Positions 25,423-32,861 of a stretch of 32,861 nucleotides of DNA are shown in pieces; position 1 is the first letter of the stretch; the number at the start of each line of letters is the position of its first letter. The position numbers were made by a program, and so were the translations under genes. Source of the stretch: Opitutia bacterium (GTDB lineage: Bacteria; Verrucomicrobiota; Verrucomicrobiae; Opitutales; UBA953); assembly GCA_004558035.1 (NCBI GenBank), contig SFEJ01000024.1, forward strand, positions 1 through 32,861, in the 5' to 3' direction. The notes beneath the pieces are model-generated. The model saw only the letters and a list, made by a program, of their open reading frames with translations. It had not been told where the DNA came from and searched no databases.

Positions 25423-26277
25423 TCAGCTCTTGCGGAGCGTTTCCGTGTGGGCCAGAAGATCGTGGAGCTTCGTCAGCAGCGGGCGGCTGAAGATGAAGAC
25501 GTTGCGCGTGAACTTTTCCCATTTCGCCGCGGCGTTCAGACGCGGGAGCACGTTGCGGGAATCGCCGAATCCGCAGGATCCTTTCGCGGTCGTGAACTGC
25601 GCATTGAAACCGAGCGATTTCGCGATTCGGACCGACTCGTCGGAATAGTGCCCCCAGGGCCAAAAAAGCATTTTCGGCGCGCCTCCTGTAATCGTCGTGA
25701 TTTCGCGGATACAGTTTTCCAGATCCGCCCGAAGAAATTTTTCGAAATCCTTCGGCGAAACTCCGGTCGCGGGCGCGGCGACGGAGCTGATACCGCGGTC
25801 GTTTTTCGCGTGGCGGGTGCCGTGAGCCTCGATGCTCCAGCAGCCGGAATCGTGCATCGCCTTCACTTCGGCGCGGGAAAGGTAACAGCGCGTGTCGCCC
25901 TTGAGCGCGATCTCTTCCGCGTCGAGATTGCGGCGTTCGACGATTTCGGCGGGGACGTCTTCGGGACGTTCCCGCAGCGGCGCGTCGTGAAGGAACCCGG
26001 CGGAAAGCGCGAGCGCGGCCTTCAGCCCTCGCCGTTTCAGAATCGGCGTCGCGAAAAACCAGTTGTCCAGCCAGCCGTCGTCGAACGAGAGCATCGCGAA
26101 GCGCGTGTTCGCGGGAAATTTCCTCGTTCCCGCGATGTAGGCGAGCGCGTCGTCGGGCGTCAGAACGGAGAATTTTTTCTGAATGAAATCCAGCTGGCGT
26201 TCGAACATTTCCGCATCGAGGGCGTCCGGATGCGGCTTGGGCTGGATTCTGTGATAGGTGAAGACGGTGAGCGGCAT
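25423..26277 (-). CDS. Polysaccharide deacetylase (NodB/CE4 family)
   Basis: This 284-residue protein has the CE4 fold. It opens PLTVFTYHRIQ and contains the catalytic aspartate motif LSFDDGWLDN (residues about 63-72), the metal-binding HGTRH (about 151-155), and FWPWGHYSD. Such enzymes remove N-acetyl groups from polysaccharide or peptidoglycan sugars using a metal ion. No signal peptide or membrane segment is visible, so a cytoplasmic or peripheral site acting on a lipid-linked sugar is possible. In other polysaccharide loci similar proteins lie beside glycosyltransferases, as here. It is convergent with the YejM-like gene and divergent from the GT4 gene (124-base spacer, no clear promoter). 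The ATG at 26277 matches the family N-terminus. Confidence 0.85.
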   Translation of the reverse strand: MPLTVFTYHRIQPKPHPDALDAEMFERQLDFIQKKFSVLTPDDALAYIAGTRKFPANTRFAMLSFDDGWLDNWFFATPILKRRGLKAALALSAGFLHDAPLRERPEDVPAEIVERRNLDAEEIALKGDTRCYLSRAEVKAMHDSGCWSIEAHGTRHAKNDRGISSVAAPATGVSPKDFEKFLRADLENCIREITTITGGAPKMLFWPWGHYSDESVRIAKSLGFNAQFTTAKGSCGFGDSRNVLPRLNAAAKWEKFTRNVFIFSRPLLTKLHDLLAHTETLRKS

Positions 26278-26401
26278 GGAGACGAAGAGTAAAATCGATG
26301 AGCGGACGGGTCAAATTTCAATTTGGCGAAAATCTCCCGGAGGAAGCGGGAAATATCGTTGCGGGCGTGCGGCGGAAGTGGGATTATCTCTCGCCTCGCC
26401 T

Positions 26402-27475
26402 ATGCCAATCCCCGGAATCAATTTCATTTTTCACACAATCGCCCGCGCCGGAGGAATGGAGCGCGCCGTCGTCGACATGATATGCGGTTTCGCTCGGAAA
26501 GGCATTCCCGTGCGCGGCGTCGCGATGCGGACGGACGCGTCCGTTTTTCCGGCGGAGCTGCGGGACCGCATCGAGCTGATCCGCGTTCCCGCGCGCTTTC
26601 CGTATCTTTTTTCGCAACGTCTGGCGAATTGGGATTTCGAAAACCGCGCGGCGACGTTCTGCCGCAAGGGCTGGAAAACAGTCAGCGCGTCCCGCGTTCC
26701 CGCGCCCGTGGACATGGCGATTTCGGGCGGGACGCATCTCGCTCACCTGCTCAAAAAAGGAAAAAGGAAACCTTCGTTCACGGACAGGCTCGTGATGGAG
26801 CACGAAGCGGCGCTCTATGCGCAGGCGAAGGTCTGCGTCGCGCATTCCCGCATGACGCGAAGCGAGATTCTCGACCTGAAGGTCGCCGCGCCGGAGAAGG
26901 TCGTCTGTCTGTTCCCGCCCGTGGACACCGCGAAGTTCAATCTCGCCGCGCGTTCGTTCCGAAAGGAGGTTCGGGCGGAGTGGGGCGTCTCCGAAGACAA
27001 GTTCGTGCTGCTTTTCCCGTCGAACAATCATGCGCTCAAGGGCGCGGATCTGATTCTCGCCGCGCTTGACGAACTGAACGATCCCGACGTCGTGCTCGCG
27101 GTGGCGTCGCGGCGACCGATCGAGCATCCGCGCGCGCTCAATCTCGGATTCCGCGCGGACGTCGAAAAATGCTACGCGGCGGCGGACGCGACGATTCTCG
27201 CCAGCAAATACGAGGCGTTCGGATTGGTCGCCGTCGAGTCGATTCTTTGCGGCACGCCCGCGCTGCTTTCCGAGTTCTGCGGAGCGACGGACGCGCTCGC
27301 TGAGCCGGGCTGCGTCAAGTTCCCGCGAAGCGTCGCGGGCGTTCGTGCCGCGATTGCCGCGGCGCGGGAACGCCATCGCGCGGGAACGCTCGCGCTCTCC
27401 GACCCCGAGGCGTCCGTGCGCTACCCGTATTCGCTCGAAAAGCACGTGGACGCGCTTTTGGAACTGCTCGCCTGA
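26402..27475 (+). CDS. Glycosyltransferase family 4
   Basis: This 357-residue protein is a GT-B, GT4-type retaining glycosyltransferase. The N-terminal half has a Gly-rich acceptor loop, RAGGMERAVVDMICGFA. The C-terminal half has FVLLFPSNNHALKGADLIL and the E-x7-E donor motif in YEAFGLVAVESILCGTPALL. It would transfer a sugar from a nucleotide donor to a lipid- or polysaccharide-bound acceptor at the inner membrane. Substrates cannot be read. The frame extends upstream, but the ATG at 26402 is where the Rossmann strand (INFIFHTIARAGG) starts. The kinase-glycosidase gene follows after 34 bases on the same strand, so a two-gene operon is likely. GGGAACG words sit at 27366 and 27382, a close direct pair. 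Confidence 0.87.
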   Translation: MPIPGINFIFHTIARAGGMERAVVDMICGFARKGIPVRGVAMRTDASVFPAELRDRIELIRVPARFPYLFSQRLANWDFENRAATFCRKGWKTVSASRVPAPVDMAISGGTHLAHLLKKGKRKPSFTDRLVMEHEAALYAQAKVCVAHSRMTRSEILDLKVAAPEKVVCLFPPVDTAKFNLAARSFRKEVRAEWGVSEDKFVLLFPSNNHALKGADLILAALDELNDPDVVLAVASRRPIEHPRALNLGFRADVEKCYAAADATILASKYEAFGLVAVESILCGTPALLSEFCGATDALAEPGCVKFPRSVAGVRAAIAAARERHRAGTLALSDPEASVRYPYSLEKHVDALLELLA

Positions 27476-27509
27476 TTTCACGATATTTCACCCCTGACGA
27501 TTCTCCGCA

Positions 27510-29714
27510 ATGAAACCGCCGCAGAACGACGATTCGATTTTCTCTTTTTTGCCCGAGGCGCGCGACCTGCGCGGCTGGAGCGCGCGCCTCGATCCCGATT
27601 GGGACTCCGACGATCTGCGGGAACTTCTGATTTCGTCGCGGGAACGCGAGGGCACCGTGCTGCTGCAGCAGGGGCGGGAACGCGTCGTGCGGACCCGATG
27701 CGAGGTCGGCGGCGTCTTGCGCGACGTCGTCGTGAAGACGTATCGCGCTCCCGGGAAAATCCGCGAATTTTTCGAGCGCGGGAACAAGGGCTCCAAAGCG
27801 CTTCGGGCATTCGCGGCGGCTTGGATTCTGCGGGAAAAACAGATCGGCACGCCCGAGCCTGTCGCCGTCGCCGAACGTCGGGACGCGAAAGGGCATCTGC
27901 TCGAAAGCCGCCTCGTCACGGCGTTCGTTCCCGCGCTGACGAATTTTCGTGACGAGCTTTACCGCATCTATTCCGAAAATCCGGACTGCGAAACGCTGAT
28001 GTCGCTGATGCAGAAGGTCGCCGACGCCTGCCGCGCCTTTCACGACAGCGGAATCGTGCACCGCGATCTGGGCAATCAGAACATCGGGCTGAGAAAGCTT
28101 AAAGATGAAGGCTTAAAGCTTAAAGAAGGAGAGGCGCCGCTTTACGAAGTCGTGTTCATCGACCTCGACCGCGTGCGGATTTTCCCCGCGGGAACGCTGA
28201 CGGACGCGCAACGCGGACGCGATCTCGCGCGGCTGGATCTGCCGTCGGATCTGAGACGGGTTTTCCACTCGATGTACTACATGGGCTACGGACCGCCCGG
28301 CGAGTTCGTCGTCGCCGAAGCGAAAGAACGCGGCGCTTTCGACCGGCATTCGGCGCTGCGCCCCTGGCGGCATCCGATCCGCGAATGGCGCGTTCGCCGC
28401 GAAGAACGCAGGGCGGCGCTCGAGGCGGCTCCCGGAAGCGCGGTGCCGCTCGGCAAGGAGCTTTGGATTTGGGACGAGCGTTCCGTCCAGGCGATTCCCG
28501 CCTACATGTCGCGGGAACGCCGAAAATTCCGCTCGGCGGACAATATTTTCCGAATCGCGAAGGAGTTTTTTCTGCGCGGGCGGCGCGTCTGGAAAAATTA
28601 CGGAAAAATCGCCGAGGGCTCGTTCTCCGGGCCCGTCGATTTCGCGGGAACGCTCGGCATGGCGCTTGAGGCCACGGCGGAGACGAGCTGGGAAACGCAG
28701 ATTGCGTATTTGGCGGAACTCGAAGACTCTGCGCGCGCGAAGTTGCCGGTGCTGCTTCGTCTTTATCACCACAAGGGCCGCCCGCAGTGGAATTTCGCGA
28801 TGGAAAAGGCGCGGGAGCTCCGTGAGCGCGGGAACGCGGTCGCGTTCGCTCTCGTGCAGGACCGCGCGGCGGTCCGCGACGCGGGGAGCTGGCGGGAAAT
28901 GGTGATGCTCGCCGTGGAAAAAACTCACGACTTCGCGGATTTTTACGAAATCGGGCACGCGACGAACCGCGGAAAATGGGGCGTCTGGGATTTCGCGGAT
29001 TACGACAAATTGCTCGCGCCCGCAATCGAGGCGAAACGCGCGTTCCCGAGAATCCGCCTTACGGGTCCGGCCTGCATCGACTTTGACCTGCACTCTCTGC
29101 CCGGACTGCTGTCGCGCGTTCCCGCGAGAACGTTTTCCGCGCTTTCTCAGCACCTTTACGTCGATCGTCGCGGCGCGCCGGAAAATTTTCAGGGGAAATT
29201 CGATCTCGTCGGCAAGTGCGCGATTCATCGCGCGTTCGCGGAGACATACGGTTTCGAAGAATCGAAAATCGTCGTTTCGGAAACGAACTGGCCGTTGCTC
29301 GGCGCGGGCGTTTACGGCCCAATCGACTCGCCGTTCGTGATGTTCGGTCCGTGGGAAACGCGGCCGGCAGACCCGTGGACGACGGAGCCTCCGCGCGTTT
29401 CCGAAGAAGACTACGCGAAATTCATGTGCCGCTATCTGCTCCTGGCGATCGCGAGCGGACACGTTTCACGCGTGTATTGGTGGCGCCTCGTGCATCGAGG
29501 ATTCGGGCTCGTGGATGATTCGGATCCGGAGAATCCGCGCCCGCGTCCGGCGTTCTTCGCGTTGAAAAATCTGCTCGCGCGGCTTGCGGGCGCGCGTTTT
29601 GAACGTCGCGTTTACGACGTTCCCGCGGGAAGTTTCGCGCTGGAGTTTTCCCGCGCGGACGGTTCGCGCTTCACGCTTCGTTGGACGCGCGATTCCTTCC
29701 CGGAACTTGCCTGA
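27510..29714 (+). CDS. Fusion: lipopolysaccharide-kinase-like domain and glycosidase-like TIM barrel
   Basis: This 734-residue protein has two parts. Residues about 45-240 resemble the WaaP/KdkA-type sugar kinases: VVVKTY (ATP-site lysine), HDSGIVHRDLGNQN with Asp186 and Asn191, and FIDLDR with metal-binding Asp218. Residues about 400-730 look like a clan-A glycosidase barrel of the GH39/GH5 kind: YEIGHATNRGKWG, RLTGPACIDFD, IVVSETNWPLL with Glu591 at the nucleophile position, and VYWWRLVHRGFGLVD. The usual 'NE' acid/base pair seems replaced (GHA in EIGHAT), so hydrolysis is uncertain. No signal peptide is present, so both would work in the cytoplasm. Five heptamer repeats (28095-28129) are translated between the two kinase motifs. 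The 3' end overlaps the convergent SGNH gene by 103 bases. Confidence 0.7.
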   Translation: MKPPQNDDSIFSFLPEARDLRGWSARLDPDWDSDDLRELLISSREREGTVLLQQGRERVVRTRCEVGGVLRDVVVKTYRAPGKIREFFERGNKGSKALRAFAAAWILREKQIGTPEPVAVAERRDAKGHLLESRLVTAFVPALTNFRDELYRIYSENPDCETLMSLMQKVADACRAFHDSGIVHRDLGNQNIGLRKLKDEGLKLKEGEAPLYEVVFIDLDRVRIFPAGTLTDAQRGRDLARLDLPSDLRRVFHSMYYMGYGPPGEFVVAEAKERGAFDRHSALRPWRHPIREWRVRREERRAALEAAPGSAVPLGKELWIWDERSVQAIPAYMSRERRKFRSADNIFRIAKEFFLRGRRVWKNYGKIAEGSFSGPVDFAGTLGMALEATAETSWETQIAYLAELEDSARAKLPVLLRLYHHKGRPQWNFAMEKARELRERGNAVAFALVQDRAAVRDAGSWREMVMLAVEKTHDFADFYEIGHATNRGKWGVWDFADYDKLLAPAIEAKRAFPRIRLTGPACIDFDLHSLPGLLSRVPARTFSALSQHLYVDRRGAPENFQGKFDLVGKCAIHRAFAETYGFEESKIVVSETNWPLLGAGVYGPIDSPFVMFGPWETRPADPWTTEPPRVSEEDYAKFMCRYLLLAIASGHVSRVYWWRLVHRGFGLVDDSDPENPRPRPAFFALKNLLARLAGARFERRVYDVPAGSFALEFSRADGSRFTLRWTRDSFPELA
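28095..28129 (+). repeat. Five heptamer repeats inside a coding sequence
   Basis: AAGCTTA, AAGATGA, AGGCTTA, AAGCTTA, AAGAAGG in phase, the family also found between genes at 7764 and 23420. They encode residues about 196-207, KLKDEGLKLKEG, between the catalytic loop HRDLGNQN and the DLD motif of the kinase-like domain. Confidence 0.85.
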
Positions 29715-30610
29715 CGCGTTTCGTCCGTTGCGGCGATGCGCGCCGCAAGCAGCTTCGCGAAACGCTTCGCGCCGAACGCGTTGAGATGGTTCACGTCTTC
29801 GCGGCAGTCGTCGGGAACGTCGAGATTCATGTAGTCCCACAGCTCGATGTCCGAAAAGCGTTCCCGTAGCGTTTCGTAGTAATGAGAGACGTTCAGGTAT
29901 TTCTCTGCGGAGTAAATCGGCGTGTTGAGGAAAATCAGTCTTATTCTCCGATTTTCGCAAAGTGCGCGAATCTTTCCGAGATATGTCAGTTCCGCTTCGC
30001 ACCCCCAAAAGAGCGGTTTTTCGAGCGTTTCCGTCGCAGCGACTGCCTTCGCCAAAGAACGGTTTTCCCGAGGATTGAATCCGCCGAGCTTTTTGAAGTA
30101 TTTTTTATTGCTCAGCTTGCTTGAGCGCAGGTAGGTCGAGGGCGAGAGAAAAACCGCGCGGAGAAAATCTTTCGGGGCGCGCTCGAGATAGAGCGTCCAT
30201 TCGTCTTCGCCGAAATGCGGCAGATAATAAGGCACTTTCATGGCCACGAGCGACGGACGGAAGAGCGTCTCGTCCGAGCCGCGGGAAATCGAGTAGGGCG
30301 AGACGCCTAGAAATACTGTATCGATCTGCGGATTGTCCCGCAGCAGAAGCCGGAGGCGCAGATAAGCGCTCACGTAAGTGTCCGCGCTGACGGAGGAATT
30401 GAATGCGCCGGGAATTTCCGCGTTGTCCACGCCTTGCGCGATGTGAGAGTCGCCGACGAAGAGAATCTTCTTGTCAGGCGGCAAGGCGTACGAATAGGTG
30501 CGTATTCTCAGCGCGGCGAGCGCGGGAACAAGAGCCGCGACGATCGCGAAACACGCGAAAAATAAAAGCAGTTTCGCGAAAAAACGGTTTTTTGCGTCGA
30601 TTTCGGACAT
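29612..30610 (-). CDS. SGNH-fold O-acyltransferase partner, membrane-anchored
   Basis: This 332-residue protein has one N-terminal membrane helix (about 12-34) and a periplasmic SGNH-hydrolase-like domain. KILFVGDSHIAQGVDN holds Ser55, and EDVNHLNAFGAKRFA holds Asp272 and His275 as the C-terminal dyad. It resembles the AlgJ/AlgX/DltD group, which passes acyl groups delivered by an MBOAT protein onto a polymer. The MBOAT gene lies 3 bases upstream in the same operon, which supports this. The last 36 residues (from about 297) are basic, Ser-rich and unlike the rest; they are encoded where the gene overlaps the convergent kinase-glycosidase gene. That tail may simply be 3' read-through after loss of an older stop. 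Confidence 0.75.
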   Translation of the reverse strand: MSEIDAKNRFFAKLLLFFACFAIVAALVPALAALRIRTYSYALPPDKKILFVGDSHIAQGVDNAEIPGAFNSSVSADTYVSAYLRLRLLLRDNPQIDTVFLGVSPYSISRGSDETLFRPSLVAMKVPYYLPHFGEDEWTLYLERAPKDFLRAVFLSPSTYLRSSKLSNKKYFKKLGGFNPRENRSLAKAVAATETLEKPLFWGCEAELTYLGKIRALCENRRIRLIFLNTPIYSAEKYLNVSHYYETLRERFSDIELWDYMNLDVPDDCREDVNHLNAFGAKRFAKLLAARIAATDETRQASSGKESRVQRSVKREPSARENSSAKLPAGTS

Positions 30611-30613
30611 TGT

Positions 30614-32044
30614 TCAGAATTTGAAATAGATGAAGTTTTCCTGCATGCCGTCATTTTGAAAAATGAAGAAGAGGAATAGTCCGTAAAGTACCCAAAGGAC
30701 GGGGCGCGGGAACGGGAAAACTCGGTAAAGACCATGCGTTCCGCGGCGTTGAATCCATTCGACGACGAGCATCATTCCGATGAAAAGGAACGGCGTTCCG
30801 CAGAATCCGAAAGTCTCCGTTCCCGCGGGAACGATGCAGTTTTCGAGAAAGGCGAACGCTTCGCCGATCGTCGGCGCTCTGAAGAATACCCATCCGATCG
30901 TGACGGCGATGAACGTGACGACGAGCCGCGTGAGCTCCGCGAGGCTCGGGAGCACCGCGTTTTCGGCGATGACGGTTGTGTTTTTCCGCTTCCGCCCGAA
31001 AAGCGTCCGCGGCAAGAAAAGCAACGCGTGAAAAAGCCCCCAACAGACGAACGTCCAGTTCGCTCCGTGCCAAAGTCCGCTCAGACCGAAAACGACGAAG
31101 AGATTGCGCAGCGTCCGAAGCTTTCCCGCACGGGAGCCGCCGAGCGGAATGTAAACGAAGTCGCGGAACCATGTGTTGAGCGAAATGTGCCAGCGTCGCC
31201 AGAATTCCTGCGGGTCGCGGCTGAAGTACGGGAACAGAAAATTGTCGCCGAGACGGACGCCGAAGAGCTTGGCGGTGCCGATGGCCATGTCGCTGTAGCC
31301 GCTGAAGTCGCCGTAAATCTGAAAGGAATAAAGCACGGCGGCGCCGGCGAGCGTCAACGGCGAGGCGTTCCCGACGCCTCCGGTCCAGACGGCGTCGACG
31401 ACGGCGGCGCAGTTGTCCGCCACGACCGTCTTTTTGAAGAGCCCCCAAAGAATCTGCCGCAGTCCGTCGGTCGCGAGCGCGGAATCAAAAACACGTTTCT
31501 CCGTGAATTGCGGGAGCAGACTGCCCGCGCGACCGATGGGGCCGGCGAGGAGCTGCGGGAAGAAACTGATAAAGGTGAAATGCCGCAGGGGACTTTTTTC
31601 CGCGGGAACGCGTCCGAGAAAAACATCCGCGCAGTAGCCGATCGCCTGGAACGAATAGAACGAGACGCCGACCGGCAACGCGAGGTTCAGCAACAGCCCG
31701 CCGTCGATTCCGCCGAGAAAGGCTTCCGAAAACGAGCGGACGAAGAAGTCGTAATATTTGAATAGCGCGAGCACGCCGAGATTCGTCAGCACGCCGAAGA
31801 GAAACCAACCTCGGCGCGCTCTCGTGTTTTCTTCGGAGCGCGCGACGCCGAGTCCTGCGACGAACGACGTCGTGCCCGCGAGAATCAGCAGCCCGAGAAA
31901 ACGCCAGTCCCACCAGGCGTAGAAAAACCAGCTCGCCGCGAGCAGAAACGCGTTCTGCCGTCGTGCGCTCCCGCTGAACGCGTACCAGTGAAGCGTCAGC
32001 GCGACGAGCCCGAACACGAAAAATTCCGCCGAATTGAAGAGCAT
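30614..32044 (-). CDS. MBOAT-family membrane O-acyltransferase (AlgI-like)
   Basis: This 476-residue polytopic protein is an MBOAT. Family hallmarks are SWFFYAWWDWRFL near the N-terminus, LALPVGVSFYSFQAIGY, RDPQEFWRRWHISLNTWFRDFVYIPLGG with His286, and GLSGLWHGANWTF with the catalytic His326. AlgI-like proteins move acyl (usually acetyl) groups across the inner membrane for transfer to a polysaccharide. The downstream SGNH gene is the likely periplasmic partner, and the upstream GT4 gene ends 8 bases before this start. The ATG at 32044 gives the canonical 'MLFNSxEF' opening; the longer frame upstream overlaps the glycosyltransferase gene and is rejected. An exact inverted pair of the GGGAACG word lies inside the gene at 30818-30833. 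Confidence 0.93.
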   Translation of the reverse strand: MLFNSAEFFVFGLVALTLHWYAFSGSARRQNAFLLAASWFFYAWWDWRFLGLLILAGTTSFVAGLGVARSEENTRARRGWFLFGVLTNLGVLALFKYYDFFVRSFSEAFLGGIDGGLLLNLALPVGVSFYSFQAIGYCADVFLGRVPAEKSPLRHFTFISFFPQLLAGPIGRAGSLLPQFTEKRVFDSALATDGLRQILWGLFKKTVVADNCAAVVDAVWTGGVGNASPLTLAGAAVLYSFQIYGDFSGYSDMAIGTAKLFGVRLGDNFLFPYFSRDPQEFWRRWHISLNTWFRDFVYIPLGGSRAGKLRTLRNLFVVFGLSGLWHGANWTFVCWGLFHALLFLPRTLFGRKRKNTTVIAENAVLPSLAELTRLVVTFIAVTIGWVFFRAPTIGEAFAFLENCIVPAGTETFGFCGTPFLFIGMMLVVEWIQRRGTHGLYRVFPFPRPVLWVLYGLFLFFIFQNDGMQENFIYFKF

Positions 32045-32052
32045 GGGAGCGA

Positions 32053-32861
32053 TTATTTTTCCAAAATTTTTTCCCACATGGGAAGGATTTTTTCCAGCGA
32101 AAAACGAGCGGAATTGATTCTTGCAGCGGCAGAAATTTTTTCCGTCAAGCGTTTGTTCCGGAGCAGTTGCCGCAGGATGTCGGCGTAATGTTCGGTATTG
32201 AACGGATGTACCAAAAATCCGTTTTCGCCGGTTTTTATGATGTCTTCCGCAGACAGATAAGAATTGAAGGCGACAGGCACGCATCCGAAGGCGGAGGCTT
32301 CCACAAGTACGAGTCCGAAGCCCTCAAAAGAGCTCGTCAGGCAGAAAACCGAGGCGCGTGCGTAATATTTTTCCGGTTTTTGAAATCCTTCAAATGATAT
32401 GCGGGCTAATTTCAAATCATTGCTCAGCTTCCGGATTTTCTCTTCGTCGCTTCCTCCTCCGACGAGCGTCAAGTGCCATGCCGGGAATTCGTTCTGAATT
32501 TTTGCCCAGATTTTGAGCAACAGGTCCACTCGTTTTTCTCCGAGATTCATTCTTCCTACGTAGAGAATCTCATTCTCCTTCGTCAAAGAAACCGACTTCG
32601 TCGTCCTTTCCCTCGGATTCGGAATAGCGCATATTTTTTCTTTGTCTTTATTTCGAAGGTATTTCGAAAATACCGGCAAAAATTTCTCCGAGAGGAGTAC
32701 GACTTTTTCCGCGTCAGCGGCGTTTTTTCGGTAGAGTCGCTTTTGTCTTATTTTCCTCAAAAACACTTTTGCGGCTATAATCGGAGAACAGATTTTTGAG
32801 GCAAGAAGACCATATTTCGTTTCGAATTTTCCTCGAACGAGAGCTCGGAAGAATTCAGGAT
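32053..32861 (-). CDS. Glycosyltransferase family 4, 5' end beyond window
   Basis: The frame is open from its stop at 32053 to the window edge, giving about 269 residues of a GT4 enzyme without its start. Visible motifs are VVLLSEKFLPVF, ILYVGRMNLGEKRVDLLL (donor-domain start), WHLTLVGGGSDEE and the E-x7-E motif in SFEGFGLVLVEASAFGCVPV. The GTG at 32766 should not be taken as the start, because homologous sequence continues upstream (for example KYGLLASKICSP). It is the first visible gene of the operon with the MBOAT and SGNH genes. It is clearly richer in A+T than its neighbours and contains no GGGAACG word, so recent acquisition is possible; glycosyltransferases in surface-polysaccharide loci often move. 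Confidence 0.88.
   Translation of the reverse strand, partial: PEFFRALVRGKFETKYGLLASKICSPIIAAKVFLRKIRQKRLYRKNAADAEKVVLLSEKFLPVFSKYLRNKDKEKICAIPNPRERTTKSVSLTKENEILYVGRMNLGEKRVDLLLKIWAKIQNEFPAWHLTLVGGGSDEEKIRKLSNDLKLARISFEGFQKPEKYYARASVFCLTSSFEGFGLVLVEASAFGCVPVAFNSYLSAEDIIKTGENGFLVHPFNTEHYADILRQLLRNKRLTEKISAAARINSARFSLEKILPMWEKILEK

Overview
The window comes from a GC-rich Gram-negative-type bacterium, most likely a member of the Verrucomicrobiota (Opitutales-like). This is an inference from three things: the PEP-CTERM protein with autotransporter-type beta-strand repeats, lipoproteins and an outer-membrane-type PpiC chaperone, and the general look of NusA, IF2 and GroEL. No rRNA, tRNA, phage, IS element or CRISPR array was seen. 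Most start codons have no recognisable Shine-Dalgarno sequence.

Layout. (1) 1-4156, minus strand: an envelope operon running from a COG3014-like lipoprotein through an LpoB-like lipoprotein and a coiled-coil membrane-anchored protein to a TIR-domain membrane protein cut by the window edge. (2) 4428-6563, minus: a PpiC/SurA-like chaperone and an RluD-type pseudouridine synthase. (3) 6691-10484, plus: a class V aminotransferase, a fused BioD-BioF biotin enzyme and a small BioG/BioH-like esterase. (4) 10485-15969: a 1350-residue PEP-CTERM surface protein flanked on both sides by repeat-rich gene-free DNA. (5) 15970-21314, plus: nusA, infB and mtaB. (6) 21357-23490, plus: groES-groEL behind a sigma-54-type promoter and ending in a strong terminator. 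(7) 23527-32861: an envelope and polysaccharide block with a YejM/PbgA-like protein, a polysaccharide deacetylase, two GT4 glycosyltransferases, a kinase-glycosidase-like fusion, and an SGNH/MBOAT acyltransferase pair.

How it fits together. The two ends are devoted to the cell envelope: lipoproteins and peptidoglycan-synthase control at the left, surface polysaccharide assembly and acylation at the right, and a sorted surface protein in the middle. The centre holds conserved information-processing and chaperone genes. The biotin genes form a short separate unit ending in a terminator.

The most striking signal is at the DNA level. The heptamer GGGAACG (usually within GCGGGAACG) occurs about 100 times on the two strands, roughly one per 300 bases, in genes and spacers and in several reading frames. 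It sometimes forms inverted pairs, one of which is the groEL terminator. It behaves like a DNA-uptake or HIP1-type word. A second layer is short-period (7-10 nt) degenerate tandem repeats, often in inverted pairs between genes and once inside a coding sequence.
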